Below, one piece after another: positions 55,134-64,000 of a DNA stretch of 64,000 nucleotides. The notes under the pieces were generated by a model that worked only from the letters and a program-made list of their open reading frames with translations, was not told where the DNA came from and did not search any database. The stretch's first letter is position 1. Each line of letters begins with the position of its first letter. The stretch is from Pelobates cultripes. Taxonomy: Eukaryota; Chordata; Amphibia; Anura; Pelobatidae. A program made the translations under genes and the position numbers. Where the stretch lies: NCBI GenBank assembly GCA_933207985.1, contig OW240915.1, positions 271,460,926-271,524,925 on the forward strand, given 5' to 3'.

Positions 55134-55347
55134 ATTCCTGTCTTGCAACTGTCACTAGTCTAATACTATCCTTACCTTTTGTGTCACTTTACCCCACTCC
55201 CTCTAGCATGTAAGCTCACTGAGCAGGGCCTCAACCCCTCTGTTCCTGTGTGTCTAACTTGTCTGGTTACAACTACATGTTTGTTCGTCCACCCATTGTA
55301 AAGCGCTGCGGAATTTGGTGCTATGTAAATAATAACATAATAATACA
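53822..55347 (+). mobile_element. L2 LINE, 5'-truncated, with intact 3' tail
   Basis: About 1.5 kb of L2 inserted in the minisatellite of hAT-like copy 2. It ends with CATTGTAAAGCGCTGCGGAA, TTTGGTGCTATGTAAATAAT and a short AATAAC/AATAAT tail, the source of the many small tails elsewhere in the window. Confidence 0.88.
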
Positions 55348-55680
55348 CAGCCTGCCCCAAACTAATACACTGCCCCCAATCTAATACATAGCCTCCCCGA
55401 ATCTATAACACAGCCTCCAGCTTCCCCACTCTAATACACTGCCCCAATCTAACACAATGTAATACACTGCCCTCCCCCCACTATAATAAACTCGCCTCGC
55501 CTCCTTCACTTTAATACACTGCCCTCTATTCCAATCTTATACATTGCCCCTTAATCTAATACACTGCCCCTACTCCCAACACTCTAATTTAATACACTGC
55601 CCTCCCTACCCCCAATTTAATACACTGCCCCCTCCCTTCCCCCAATTTAATACACTACACCCCCATTCAACACAGTACAC
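55345..55680 (+). repeat. TAATACACTGCCCC minisatellite, copy 2 right
   Basis: The array resumes after the L2 and continues with TAATACACTGCCCCC-type units until about 55680, where the unique right part of the hAT-like element starts. Confidence 0.85.
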
Positions 55681-56027
55681 AGAAAGGTCCCCCAAGCTCC
55701 TCTTCGCCTACCCTAAGATGAGCAGTCTGTCCTCCAGCCCTGCTCTTCTCTGCTCAACCAGGCTAGACGCTCCTCTGGCACTGCGAGCAGGAGGGAAGTG
55801 GGAGTGGCTGGCCTGCTCTGCAGACAGACAGACAGACACTTTGTGCACTGTAGCACTGCGCAGCCAGCGTAGACTAATGCTTATCACTCTTGCGGCCGCT
55901 GTAGCACACAATCGCCCGTGGCACCTGTCTTGCAGGTGCTCTCAGCCACAGCAGAAAGCGGCCCCAGGGCAGACGGACTGCAAATATATTCATTGTGGGC
56001 CGCAAGTTTGTCATGTTTGTCCTAAAG

Positions 56028-57080
56028 GATAGAACATCAGTAGTACGGTTATTCACTAAAGCATGAAACGTTAGGAATTCTGTGTTAATCAGAATATTAG
56101 GCCAAAATTCTAGTCTATCGATGGGACAGTTCCTGTCTTAGGGACCTGTCCTGCCTCCGGGATACCAAGGAACTGTCGTGCATCTTTAGACGCCGGCTGC
56201 CTTGCCCTTCAGTAGGTGGACCTGTTGACAATGCCCTGAGAGGTCAACCAGCTTAATTCCATAACTGCCAATTTCGGGAAATATGAATATAGATTAGGTA
56301 AAATCATAAAAAAAAAATTCCAGTTAGGCTATTTTGGAAATCACTTTGGCCTCCTGGCAGTTCACAGCTCCACGAGAGAACCTTTGGAAAACAAAGTAGA
56401 CAATGTTGGACAGTTAGTCTGCAATATCTCCCTTGGTTCTCAAATCCTGAGCTGCAAGGGCTGATTTACCAATAGCCCTCTTGGAAGGTAATTGAATAGT
56501 CACTAAATCCAAGGCTGCTGGTGTTCCGTGGTCTGGAAATACTGCTCAATGGCATGTTCTTCTCATACAGTAAAAGGAAATAAAAGATCTCTAGTCACCC
56601 TATCATGAAGAAAATTATTACACTTAACTTTTGTTCCTTAAACACATTTTTTAAATTTATTCATGAAGTATCCAATTGTATTACTCTAAAAGATTTGTTA
56701 TAGAAATTTGTATTTTTTATTTTTCCCTTTCTCCCAACTTGACAGCTCCTTTAGATATCCAAGGGAGGCAGCTTTCTTTGAGAAACCCCATGATTAATCA
56801 CAATTATTACATCATGCATTTTCACCCTGTAATTACCTACAAGAAAAAAAAAACTTAACTGGTATGGCATTGTATGGTGAATACATGAATGAAACATGCA
56901 GAGTTCTTAAAATGCTTTAAAAATAGAAAAGGGGAACAAAAAAATAAATAAAATATAAATATTGCTAAGAATTGAGTGTCTATAACAGGATCAGTTACCC
57001 AACAAAAACAAAGGTCTAGAAGCAGGAAACTGCATATTTACTGACTGGTACCTGACTTTTTGGAATTGGAAAAAGCAAAT
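56028..57080. other. AT-rich DNA without a gene
   Basis: No coding signal. A small segment at 56118-56170 (GATGGGACAGTTCCTGTCTT) recalls the start of the CATACC repeats. Confidence 0.35.
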
Positions 57081-57543
57081 TTAAAAGAACACTATGCACC
57101 ATAACCACGACATCATGCTGTAGTGGTTATAGTGCCAGAAGTTACTTGACCCCCCCCCCCACCCCGAACATTGTATGTTGTCAAACCATTTGCTAGTGGT
57201 TTGACTGCTTACCTAGTGCCACTACTTCAAATGTAGAGATGGTTGGTGTGTAAGCAGGAGCTTCCACTAGCTCCCCTGGGCTAGGCACTGATTAGCCCAG
57301 GATAATGACTAGCTAATTATCAGAGATTTAGAGCAGCTTTGCACCTCCAAGCTCAGCTCGGACAGAGCGCATCCACCTCTCTGTCTGAAGTTGTAAAGGT
57401 GGGGAGCAACGCACAGCCAACCCAAGGTAAGAAGAAAAACTGTTAGCAAAAGTTTGACTTCTAAGAATGTGGGATGGCAGGGCATGTCTGGCACCATGAC
57501 CCCCACTGTTTGGCTTATGGTGCCTAGAGTGTTCTTTGAAATA
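57081..57543. mobile_element. T2-like MITE, ~460 bp
   Basis: TTAAAAGAACACTATGCACC at the left; ATGGTGCCTAGAGTGTTCTTTGAA at the right, with the right TTAA mutated. A C-run follows at 57150-57160. Confidence 0.65.
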
Positions 57544-59000
57544 AAGGATTCTCCAAGAACCATAACAACTTTTGCTACTTGCCTGGGCTATGATCCCCTT
57601 TCCCTGGCTCTCGGCACAATTTATTTTTTTTAAAAACATTTCCAATTTTCAAAACTCATTGTACCCAATTCATAATACAGACATATCACAGGAGGAAGCC
57701 ATACTCCTTTGCTCATAACAATATTTGTACAGTGTAAGCACTCAGGGAGTGCACAGGCTATAGAAATAACCTCCTTCCCAGCCAACTGTGAAGGATCGTG
57801 AGCTATAATGGCACACATAATAAATCCCATCTGACAGCACAAGAATCACAAAACTGTAAATTAAGTGCTCTCAGCTTTGGCAATGATTCTGTTAATTTTA
57901 TGTGATGAATTGCTGCCACGTGCGTAAAGAAACACTATACACTGCTGAAGCACTTTAGCCTTCTGAAGCACTTTCTGTGTAAATAGTGTGTCCTCTTGTC
58001 AGTCAAGCAGACAACAGGTCCTGTTACTTCCTGGTTTGGTTAGCTCAGTGGAGCTGAACTCAAGAGGCAGCAATTGCTCAGAGCACCTGCCTTGCAAAGA
58101 CTTCTCATTGAGTTTGCATTGGGAAGTCTATGATTGGACAGCCACAGAAAGTCTGTGCAGGGTTAGAAGGGGAGGGCTAGCAAAGGCAGCAGACAAAAGA
58201 TCTACAGATGTTGCAGGGTGTTTTTAGGTATACAATGTACAATGAAATTCATAGATGTTTAATCGGGTGTATATCTACTAAATAGTCATGTAGTATCCCT
58301 TGAATTACTTGTCTCATAAAACTCCTTAACTTCTTGGAAAATAAGGGAGCAAGGCTGAGCTACTGCACATACATTGAAGTTGTAGCAATAAATGCAGTAA
58401 CTTCAGAGGGTAATTTATTTCTATGCATATTTCATAATTTTAGGGGTAGAACACCTTGGGCACTCCAGATGTTGTGGACTACTGATGTGTTGTCGGCATT
58501 ATGGCTGTAAGAGCATTATGGTAGATAAAATTCTCTTCACCCTGGTAGCCATCGTGCCCTACCTCCCACAGGGTCTGTAGCAAGCCTTTTGGATGAGACT
58601 GTAGTCAAACAAGTCACTTACGAGAACAACTAGAGTTACTGTGAGTAATAACCACATGCTATACAGGAAAGCAGAGGAAAAGAAAAACAGACAAATCTTT
58701 TCCCTCTGCAAAGCTTAGAGGCTTCTTTTTTTCAGGAAAGGTATTCCAAAACTCACATCTGGCTTGCATTCCTAATAGTTAGTAGCATGCCAATAAATAA
58801 ACCTATACTGAGGAGTACTCCAATGCATTGTTCAATGACATGGACAAAGGCAGACAGACAAATATAAAAAGTGTTTATTAAGGAAAAATAATGCCATTGA
58901 GAGGTACTGGAACTATCACCATAAACCACAACAGCAGAAGGTCTCCAATACACCAAATTGACACATTATTATCTCCTAACATGAGCCTCAATGTTATCTA
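57544..59000. other. AT-rich DNA; one T2-like left end at 57930
   Basis: AAAGAAACACTATACACTGC at 57927 starts a T2-like sequence that fades by about 58230. No gene is visible in the rest. Confidence 0.35.
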
Positions 59001-59008
59001 CCTTTTAC

Positions 59009-59212
59009 CAGGGACGTCTAATATATGAATAGGACCCCAGGCAAAGCATTTTCTTGGGCCCCCTGGGCCCTGCCCCTCCCCACCCCCCCAATTACGCCCA
59101 ACCCGCAATCACACTGACAGACATACTGACACATACACAGACATATTATAACATTCGCAGATACATACTGACACACAAATATATACTGGCAGACATACTG
59201 ACACACAGAGAC

Positions 59213-59245
<33 letters not shown>

Positions 59246-59689
59246 GACATACCGACACACACACACAGACATATTGACATACATTCAGTCGCCCAGCAGG
59301 TTCTAACCTTTTTCTGGAGGGTGGTTTCCCTGGGGTCCAGTGGCAGCTGGGAGATATCCTCTGGAACTCTTGGCCTGGCTCTCTCCTCCCTGCCTTCCTC
59401 CTCCCGCGTGGCTCTGATCGTTGGTGGGAGGAAGTGATGCTTCCTCCCCGACGGCTGCCGAACAGGAAGGGGCCCGGTCGCGCTGTTTAAGCACCACAGC
59501 ACCCGACTGGGCCCCTGCTGACACATGCTCACCGGGTGGCCCTTAGTGCATGGGCCACCCAGGGGGCCTCCTTAGGGTGCGGGCCGGTGCGGCTCTGTGC
59601 AGCCGTACCGCCGGGTCCATGGGGGCTGCGCAAATAGCGGGGCTCATGGGGCAGCTGCCCCGTTTGCCCCCACGTTAAAGACGGCCCTG
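59009..59689. mobile_element. hAT-type non-autonomous element, 681 bp, perfect 8-bp TSD
   Basis: The ends are CAGGGACGTCTAATA and TTAAAGACGGCCCTG, inverted over about 12 bp. The perfect 8-bp duplication CCTTTTAC lies at 59001-59008 and 59690-59697. The left third contains a (CA)n-rich tract with repeated ACAGACATACTGACACA; the right third is GC-rich. No transposase is encoded. Confidence 0.9.
59095..59290 (+). repeat. CA-rich simple repeat inside the hAT element
   Basis: Runs of ACAC and repeats of GACATACTGACACA, including a pure CA stretch near 59224-59244. Confidence 0.9.
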
Positions 59690-60100
59690 CCTTTTACACC
59701 GGTGTTTTTCAACATTTTATGAATGTTGAAGTACCCGTGCAGATCTAAAAAAATAATAATAATCGTAATGCCTCTCGAAAGTAATTTATGTTGCTTTAAA
59801 TTCAAAATGAAACATGTAGAAACATTTTTTTAAGCTAATACCATATTGGAGATCAAGTCTGATTAAAGGTTGTAAAGAATATCATTCAAATAAATATGAC
59901 AATATGTGAATACAGGGAGTGCAGAATTATTAGGCAAGTTGTATTTTTGAGGATTAATTTTATTATTGAACAACAACCATGTTCTCAATGAACCCAAAAA
60001 ACTCATTAATATCAAAGCTGAATATTTTTGGAAGTAGTTTTTAGTTTGTTTTAGTTTTAGCTATGTTAGGGGGATATCTGTGTGTGCAGGTGACTATTAC

Positions 60101-60122
60101 TGTGCATAATTATTAGGCAACT
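60101..60122 (+). repeat. Inner transposase-binding-like repeat, left
   Basis: TGTGCATAATTATTAGGCAA shares AATTATTAGGCAA with the outer terminus at 59924, giving an IR/DR-type arrangement. Confidence 0.75.
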
Positions 60123-60239
60123 TAACAAAAAACAAATATATACCCATTTCAATTATTTATTATTACCAGTGAAACCAATATAACATCTCAACATTCACAA
60201 ATATACATTTCTGACATTCAAAAACAAAACAAAAACAAA

Positions 60240-61256
60240 TCAGTGACCAATATAGCCACCTTTCTTTGCAAGGACACTCAAAAGCCTGCCATCCATGGAT
60301 TCTGTCAGTGTTTTGATCTGTTCACCATCAACATTGCGTGCAGCAGCAACCACAGCCTCCCAGACACTGTTCAGAGAGGTGTACTGTTTTCCCTCCTTGT
60401 AAATCTCACATTTGATGATGGACCACAGGTTCTCAATGGGGTTCAGATCAGGTGAACAAGGAGGCCATGTCATTAGATTTTCTTCTTTTATACCCTTTCT
60501 TGCCAGCCACGCTGTGGAGTACTTGGACGCGTGTGATGGAGCATTGTCCTGCATGAAAATCATGTTTTTCTTGAAGGATGCAGACTTCTTCCTGTACAAC
60601 TGCTTGAAGAAGGTGTCTTCCAGGAACTGGCAGTAGGACTGGGAGTTGAGCTTGACTCCATCCTCAACCCGAAAAGGCCCCACAAGCTCATCTTTGATGA
60701 TACCAGCCCAAACCAGTACTCCACCTCCACCTTGCTGGCGTCTGAGTCGGACTGGAGCTCTCTGCCCTTTACCAATCCAGCCACGGGCCCATCCATCTGG
60801 CCCATCAAGACTCACTCTCATTTCATCAGTCCATAAAACCTTAGAAAAATCAGTCTTGAGATATTTCTTGGCCCAGTCTTGACGTTTCAGCTTGTGTGTC
60901 TTGTTCAGTGGTGGTCGTCTTTCAGCCCTTCTTACCTTGGCCATGTCTCTGAGTATTGCACACCTTGTGCTTTTGGGCACTCCAGTGATGTTGCAGCTCT
61001 GAAATATGGCCAAACTGGTGGCAAGTGGCATCGTGGCAGCTGCACACTTGACTTTTCTCAGTTCATGGGCAGTTATTTTGCGCCTTGGTTTTTCCACACG
61101 CTTCTTGCGACCCTGTTGACTATTTTGAATGAAACGCTTGATTGTTCGATGATCACGCTTCAGAAGCTTTGCAATTTTAAGAGTGCTGCATCCCTCTGCA
61201 AGATATCTCACTATTGTTGACTTTTCTGAGCCTGTCAAGTCCTTCTTTTGACCCAT
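60240..61256 (-). CDS. Tc1-like transposase, DD37E, 338 residues, uninterrupted
   Basis: The enzyme would cut the element out and insert it at TA sites. Residues 1-45 form the first helix-turn-helix (KSTIVRYLAEGCSTLKIAKL), followed by an AT-hook/NLS-like basic stretch GRKKRVEKPRRK at 49-60 and the second helix-turn-helix to about 115. The DDE domain has VLWTDE (Asp144), FMQDNAPSHAS (Asp237) and SPDLNPIENLW (Glu275). The last two are separated by 37 residues, so DD37E. A Gly-rich loop QQGGGGVLVW is also present. There is no stop or frameshift from ATG at 61256 to the stop at 60240, and the length fits the family. No other ATG precedes it in frame after the inner repeat. Whether it is active is not known. 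Confidence 0.93.
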   Translation of the reverse strand: MGQKKDLTGSEKSTIVRYLAEGCSTLKIAKLLKRDHRTIKRFIQNSQQGRKKRVEKPRRKITAHELRKVKCAAATMPLATSLAIFQSCNITGVPKSTRCAILRDMAKVRRAERRPPLNKTHKLKRQDWAKKYLKTDFSKVLWTDEMRVSLDGPDGWARGWIGKGQRAPVRLRRQQGGGGVLVWAGIIKDELVGPFRVEDGVKLNSQSYCQFLEDTFFKQLYRKKSASFKKNMIFMQDNAPSHASKYSTAWLARKGIKEENLMTWPPCSPDLNPIENLWSIIKCEIYKEGKQYTSLNSVWEAVVAAARNVDGEQIKTLTESMDGRLLSVLAKKGGYIGH

Positions 61257-61273
61257 TTTGCCAAAGGAAAGGA

Positions 61274-61295
61274 AGTTGCCTAATAATTATGCACA
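61274..61295 (-). repeat. Inner transposase-binding-like repeat, right
   Basis: The complement of the left inner repeat, about 20 bases upstream of the transposase start codon on the minus strand. Binding here could also affect transcription of the gene. Confidence 0.75.
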
Positions 61296-61487
61296 CCTGA
61301 TATAGGGTGTTGATGTCATTAGACCACACCCCTTCTCATTACAGAGATGCACATCACCTAATATGCTTAATTGGTAGTAGGCTTTCGAGCCTATACAGCT
61401 TGGAGTAAGACAACATGCATAAAGAGGATGATGTGGTCAAAATACTCATTTGCCTAATAATTCTGCACTCCCTGTACTGTGTATTTC

Positions 61488-61556
61488 CCATTGTACAGCG
61501 CTATGGAATTTGTTGGCGCTATATAAATAAGATATAAATAAATAAAATAATAATAT
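61488..61556 (+). repeat. L2/SINE tail
   Basis: CCATTGTACAGCGCTATGGA and ATTTGTTGGCGCTATATAAA with an AAATA-rich end: an L2-type tail on the plus strand, 12 bp beyond the Tc1. Confidence 0.75.
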
Positions 61557-61559
61557 TTA

Positions 61560-61700
61560 AAAGGGACACTATAACAGTCACTATAACAACTGCAGCTTAT
61601 TGTATTTGTTATGGTGAGTAGAATCAGTCCCTTCAGACTTTTTGCAGTAAACACTTTTTTTTCAAGAGAAAATGGAAAATACAGCACTTACATTAAAGCC
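61560..61700 (+). mobile_element. T2-like MITE, left end
   Basis: AAAAGGGACACTATAACAGT, then ATTTGTTATGGTGAGTAGAA and TTTTTGCAGTAAACAC match the left arm of the 41227 subfamily. The right arm is missing. Confidence 0.6.
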
Positions 61701-61866
61701 TAGCAGTGTTAATTTTGGCAGCAAATTTCAATATAAATTTTTGTCATAGTTTTTGACTAAAAAGCCATTATAGTTTTAAATGTATTTTAGTAATTTGAAT
61801 TGTTTTAGTTTTAGTCTAGTTTAAGTCAACACAACTAAAATCTAATGGGCTTAGTTAAAGCCTCTT

Positions 61867-62740
61867 GTGACGGACCACGTGGCACCTTCGACCGGGTACC
61901 TCTGTCAATTGCTGCTTCCTAGTACTTGCGAGCACCATAAGCACTGCACTAGAACACCATAACCACCGTAACCCCACGAACCGCCGCAGCTTTGTTTGGA
62001 GTCTCACTGTCTTCCACCCACCCTGGAGCCAAGACCAGGATCCCATATCAAGGAGGTAGACCTCTCCTAATCCAGAGAGCGTAGCAGCAAAAGCTCTTAT
62101 AAGGGGAGTATTGTGATATAGCAATCCCTAGAGTGTATGTAGTTCTCCAATCCCCCAAACATGAGCCAAGACTTCATGAAGGGGTAAACTAATCTCTCTT
62201 TAATGGGAGCCACACTTGGCATTATATGACAATCCCCATGCAAGGGGTACGCCCACAGGGACCTTGTGGGGGACAGATTTGCAACTTCACAGACCAATAA
62301 CAATAAGGTTACAAGGCACGACACTCCCACACATAGCACACAATCCCTCCCCTTTGCTTGGGAGATAATTGGATCAGTAACTGTACTAATTCTAATACAA
62401 TTATCTCCAAACACAGAAAAAAAATACTTTTAAAAAAACACCCCAAAAGTACCCTAAAATACATAAAACCCCACAAATGTTACATTCCCTGATAGCCCTG
62501 ACCAACATATCCAAAAATCACCCTGATCAGTTCAGGAATTTCCTGGAAGTCATTTATTTACTGACCACAGGCATGGTCCCATAGCCGAAAATAGTTCCAT
62601 AGAATCGCGGCTAAGTGCCGCTGGAGGACCGACTAGGAACCGCAAAGTTTTCATGCAGAAAATAGTTCCAGGGCATTCGCGTGGCGCCCGGCAGTGAGGC
62701 AGAGCATCGGAAGCCATCAGGCAACCTATTATTATAAAAA
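61867..62740 (-). mobile_element. LTR of family A, reverse
   Basis: TGTGACGGACCACGTGGCAC marks one end. The order of blocks (CCATAACCACCGTAACCCCA, AACCGCCGCAGCTTTG, CTCCAATCCCCCAAACATGA, GGGAGATAATTGGAT, CAATTATCTCCAA) follows the LTR at 38437-39260. Read in reverse, CCCCTTATAAGAGC near 62097 is a TATA-like box. The other end near 62740 is approximate and no target duplication was found. Confidence 0.65.
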
Positions 62741-62790
62741 AATTAATAATATTTAAAAACAAAATGTAAAAGTTATTTTAAAAAATATTA

Positions 62791-62840
<50 letters not shown>
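62791..62840. repeat. (AT)n microsatellite
   Basis: An A-run is followed by about 20 AT dinucleotides. The length in the real genome may vary. Confidence 0.95.
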
Positions 62841-62843
<3 letters not shown>

Positions 62844-62974
62844 GCGAAATATACATATGTCCATATACCGTATATAAAATGCAAATATATACAGCGAAGA
62901 AATAAAATAAAGTGTGGTAGCTGTAAAGCTACAAACCCCCTGAGTGGAAACCCCTTACACCACTCAACAAATAA

Positions 62975-63621
62975 AAGGCAAATACATACAGTACAGAAGG
63001 TTGATCACACTTGAATAATGTCTGTAAGAAATATAGATAAAACACGTAATAGTGTAGTAGTCTCTGGATAATAAAATATAGAGAAAGTGTAGTCTGGTAC
63101 TCACAAGCCTGGAGCCAAATCTCATATGGCTCCCATGGATATCGCCTTGGGACTATTAAAAAGGATGCCCCCTTCCTGTTTCCACATGGGCTGATGGCTG
63201 TTCCACTTGAAATAAGATCCAAGATCCAATGAGGGTCTTATACTTGGACTACTACAGCCAATTGGCAGGACTTAATAGCTTCATATAGCTATATATTTTA
63301 TTTCTATTTGTTTTTGCTGTTTTATACCTTTTTATACAATAAATACTACTTTTTTATTAAGACCCTCATTGGATCTTGGATCTTATTTCAAGTGGAACAG
63401 CCATCAGCCCATGTGGAAACAGGAAGGGGACATCCTTTTTAATAGTCCCAAGGCGATATCCATGGGAGCCATATGAGATTTGGCTCCAGGCTTGTGAGTA
63501 CCAGACTACACTTTCTCTATATTTTATTATCCAGAGACTACTACACTATTACGTGTTTTATCTATATTTCTTACAGACATTATTCAAGTGTGATCAACCT
63601 TCTGTACTGTATGTATTTGCC
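62975..63621. repeat. Near-perfect inverted repeat, ~260-bp arms
   Basis: The arm 62975-63239 is almost identical to the complement of 63360-63621; one clear difference lies at the CCCCC/GGGGAC site near 63170 and 63429. The spacer of about 120 bp is AT-rich. As a result the same short peptide frame reads outwards on both strands. It could be a MITE or a recent inverted duplication; the arms end in TATGTATTTGCC-type sequence without a recognised target duplication. Confidence 0.92.
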
Positions 63622-64000
63622 ATATACCGTATATACTCGAGTATAAGCCGAGTTTTTTAGCACATTTTTTGTGCTGAAAAACCCCCACTCGGCTTATACT
63701 CGAGTCAAGGTCTGTATTATGGCAACTTACATTGCCATAATACAGACTAGGACCGCCGGGCTCATTACAAGCCCGGCGGTCCTGTTAGGGGCTGACAGTG
63801 AGCTGTTACTTACCTTCCTGCAGCTCCTGTCAGCTCTCTTCTGCTCCGTGCAGCTCCTCTGTCAGCTCCGTTCTGCTTACAGTGTAAGTCTCACAAGACC
63901 CGCGGGTGTCGCGAGATTTACACTGTGAGCAGAACGGAGCTGACAGGGGAGCTGCATGGAGGAGAAGGGACCTGCAGGAAGGTAAGTAACAGCTCACTGC
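63622..64000. mobile_element. Large foldback element, cut by the window end
   Basis: Successive palindromes are nested: ACTCGAGTATAAGCCGAG with its complement, TCTGTATTATGGCAA/TTGCCATAATACAGA, GACCGCCGGGCT/AGCCCGGCGGTC, and then a large one with AGTGAGCTGTTACTTACCTT at 63800 matched by AAGGTAAGTAACAGCTCACT at 63980. The CTCGAGTATAAGCCGA terminus is a known dispersed vertebrate repeat signature. Its other end is outside the window. Confidence 0.75.

Larger units (their letters stand above)
53237..56019. mobile_element. hAT-like element copy 2, perfect 8-bp TSD
   Basis: The ends are CAAGCACGTCAAACTC and TTTGTCATGTTTG. The perfect 8-bp duplication TCCTAAAG is at 53229-53236 and 56020-56027, which defines the family as hAT-type. 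Both ends carry the GTGGGCCGCAA block. Core sequence shared with copy 1 includes AACAAGGTTTAAGTTTATGT at the left and AGGGAAGTGGGAGTGGCTGG-type sequence at the right. An L2 fragment sits inside. Confidence 0.9.
59913..61474 (-). mobile_element. Tc1-like transposon (DD37E), apparently intact, 1.56 kb
   Basis: The termini are CAGGGAGTGCAGAATTATTA and its exact complement, each next to a TA target duplication (59911-59912 and 61475-61476). A second inverted pair, TGTGCATAATTATTAGGCAA at 60101 and its complement near 61276, lies inside. The only gene is an open 338-codon transposase. Size, TA duplication and layout are those of a complete Tc1 element. The DD37E spacing suggests the TRT group, which is inference. 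Confidence 0.95.

Noticed and set aside
58036..58070. tRNA-like A box (TTAGCTCAGTGG)
   Set aside because: No B box follows at a suitable distance and no cloverleaf can be drawn; probably a chance match in a MITE-like stretch.
59018..59532. Cys/Val-rich minus-strand frames
   Set aside because: They are translations of CA/GT repeats inside the hAT element at 59009-59689.
62929..63660. Two nearly identical peptides of 97 and 94 codons on opposite strands
   Set aside because: They are the two arms of one inverted repeat. The duplicate peptide is a product of the hairpin rather than a gene pair.

Overview
The window looks like repeat-dense intergenic DNA from an amphibian, most likely a frog or toad. 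I see no host exon, tRNA or rRNA. Almost every structured stretch is a transposable element or a tandem repeat. The organism call rests on the mix: many TTAA-flanked elements ending TTAAAGG, which match the Kolobok T2-MITEs described in Xenopus; a Tx1/L1-clade LINE with a TATA-bearing leader; CR1/L2 LINE fragments; several Tc1 families; and one repeated LTR family. The style of the L1 ORF1 leader reminds me of spadefoot toads (Pelobates), but that is an impression, not a demonstration.

Layout. 1-1.3 kb: L2 endonuclease fragment, then an LTR fragment. 1.6-3.1 kb: piggyBac-like non-autonomous element made of competing inverted repeats. 3.1-7.3 kb: partly unique DNA holding a splice-donor-like minisatellite and a polypurine array, bracketed by a 70-bp direct repeat. 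7.3-8.9 kb: decayed Tc1 (DD34E). 8.9-20.5 kb: mostly unique AT-rich DNA punctuated by T2-MITEs of 440-500 bp. 20.6-23.2 kb: foldback element and a reverse L1 3' fragment. 23.2-28.2 kb: MITE halves, L2/SINE tails and an LTR. 28.18-40.12 kb: one hAT-like element enlarged to 12 kb by nested insertions. 41-43.6 kb: T2-MITE split by a minisatellite, then another tandem array. 43.6-48.3 kb: two hAT elements with perfect 8-bp target duplications, plus LTR pieces. 48.9-53 kb: T2-MITEs, a Tc1 stump and an LTR. 53.2-56 kb: a second copy of the 28-kb hAT-like element, carrying a broken L2. 59-61.5 kb: another hAT with a perfect target duplication and a Tc1 element with an uninterrupted 338-residue DD37E transposase. 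61.9-64 kb: LTR, AT microsatellite, a near-perfect 260-bp inverted repeat and the start of a large foldback element.

How the parts relate. The 28-40 kb tower can be read as a history: hAT element, then a Tc1, then a solo LTR and a CR1 inside the Tc1, then an L1 inside the CR1. Two genes still look close to functional: the DD37E transposase (60240-61256, minus) and the L1 ORF2 (32500-36451, plus, one frameshift). The L1 has lost most of ORF1 but carries a 489-bp tandem duplication of its TATA region and ORF2 start. All family assignments come from reading motifs, termini and target-site duplications by eye; no database search was run.
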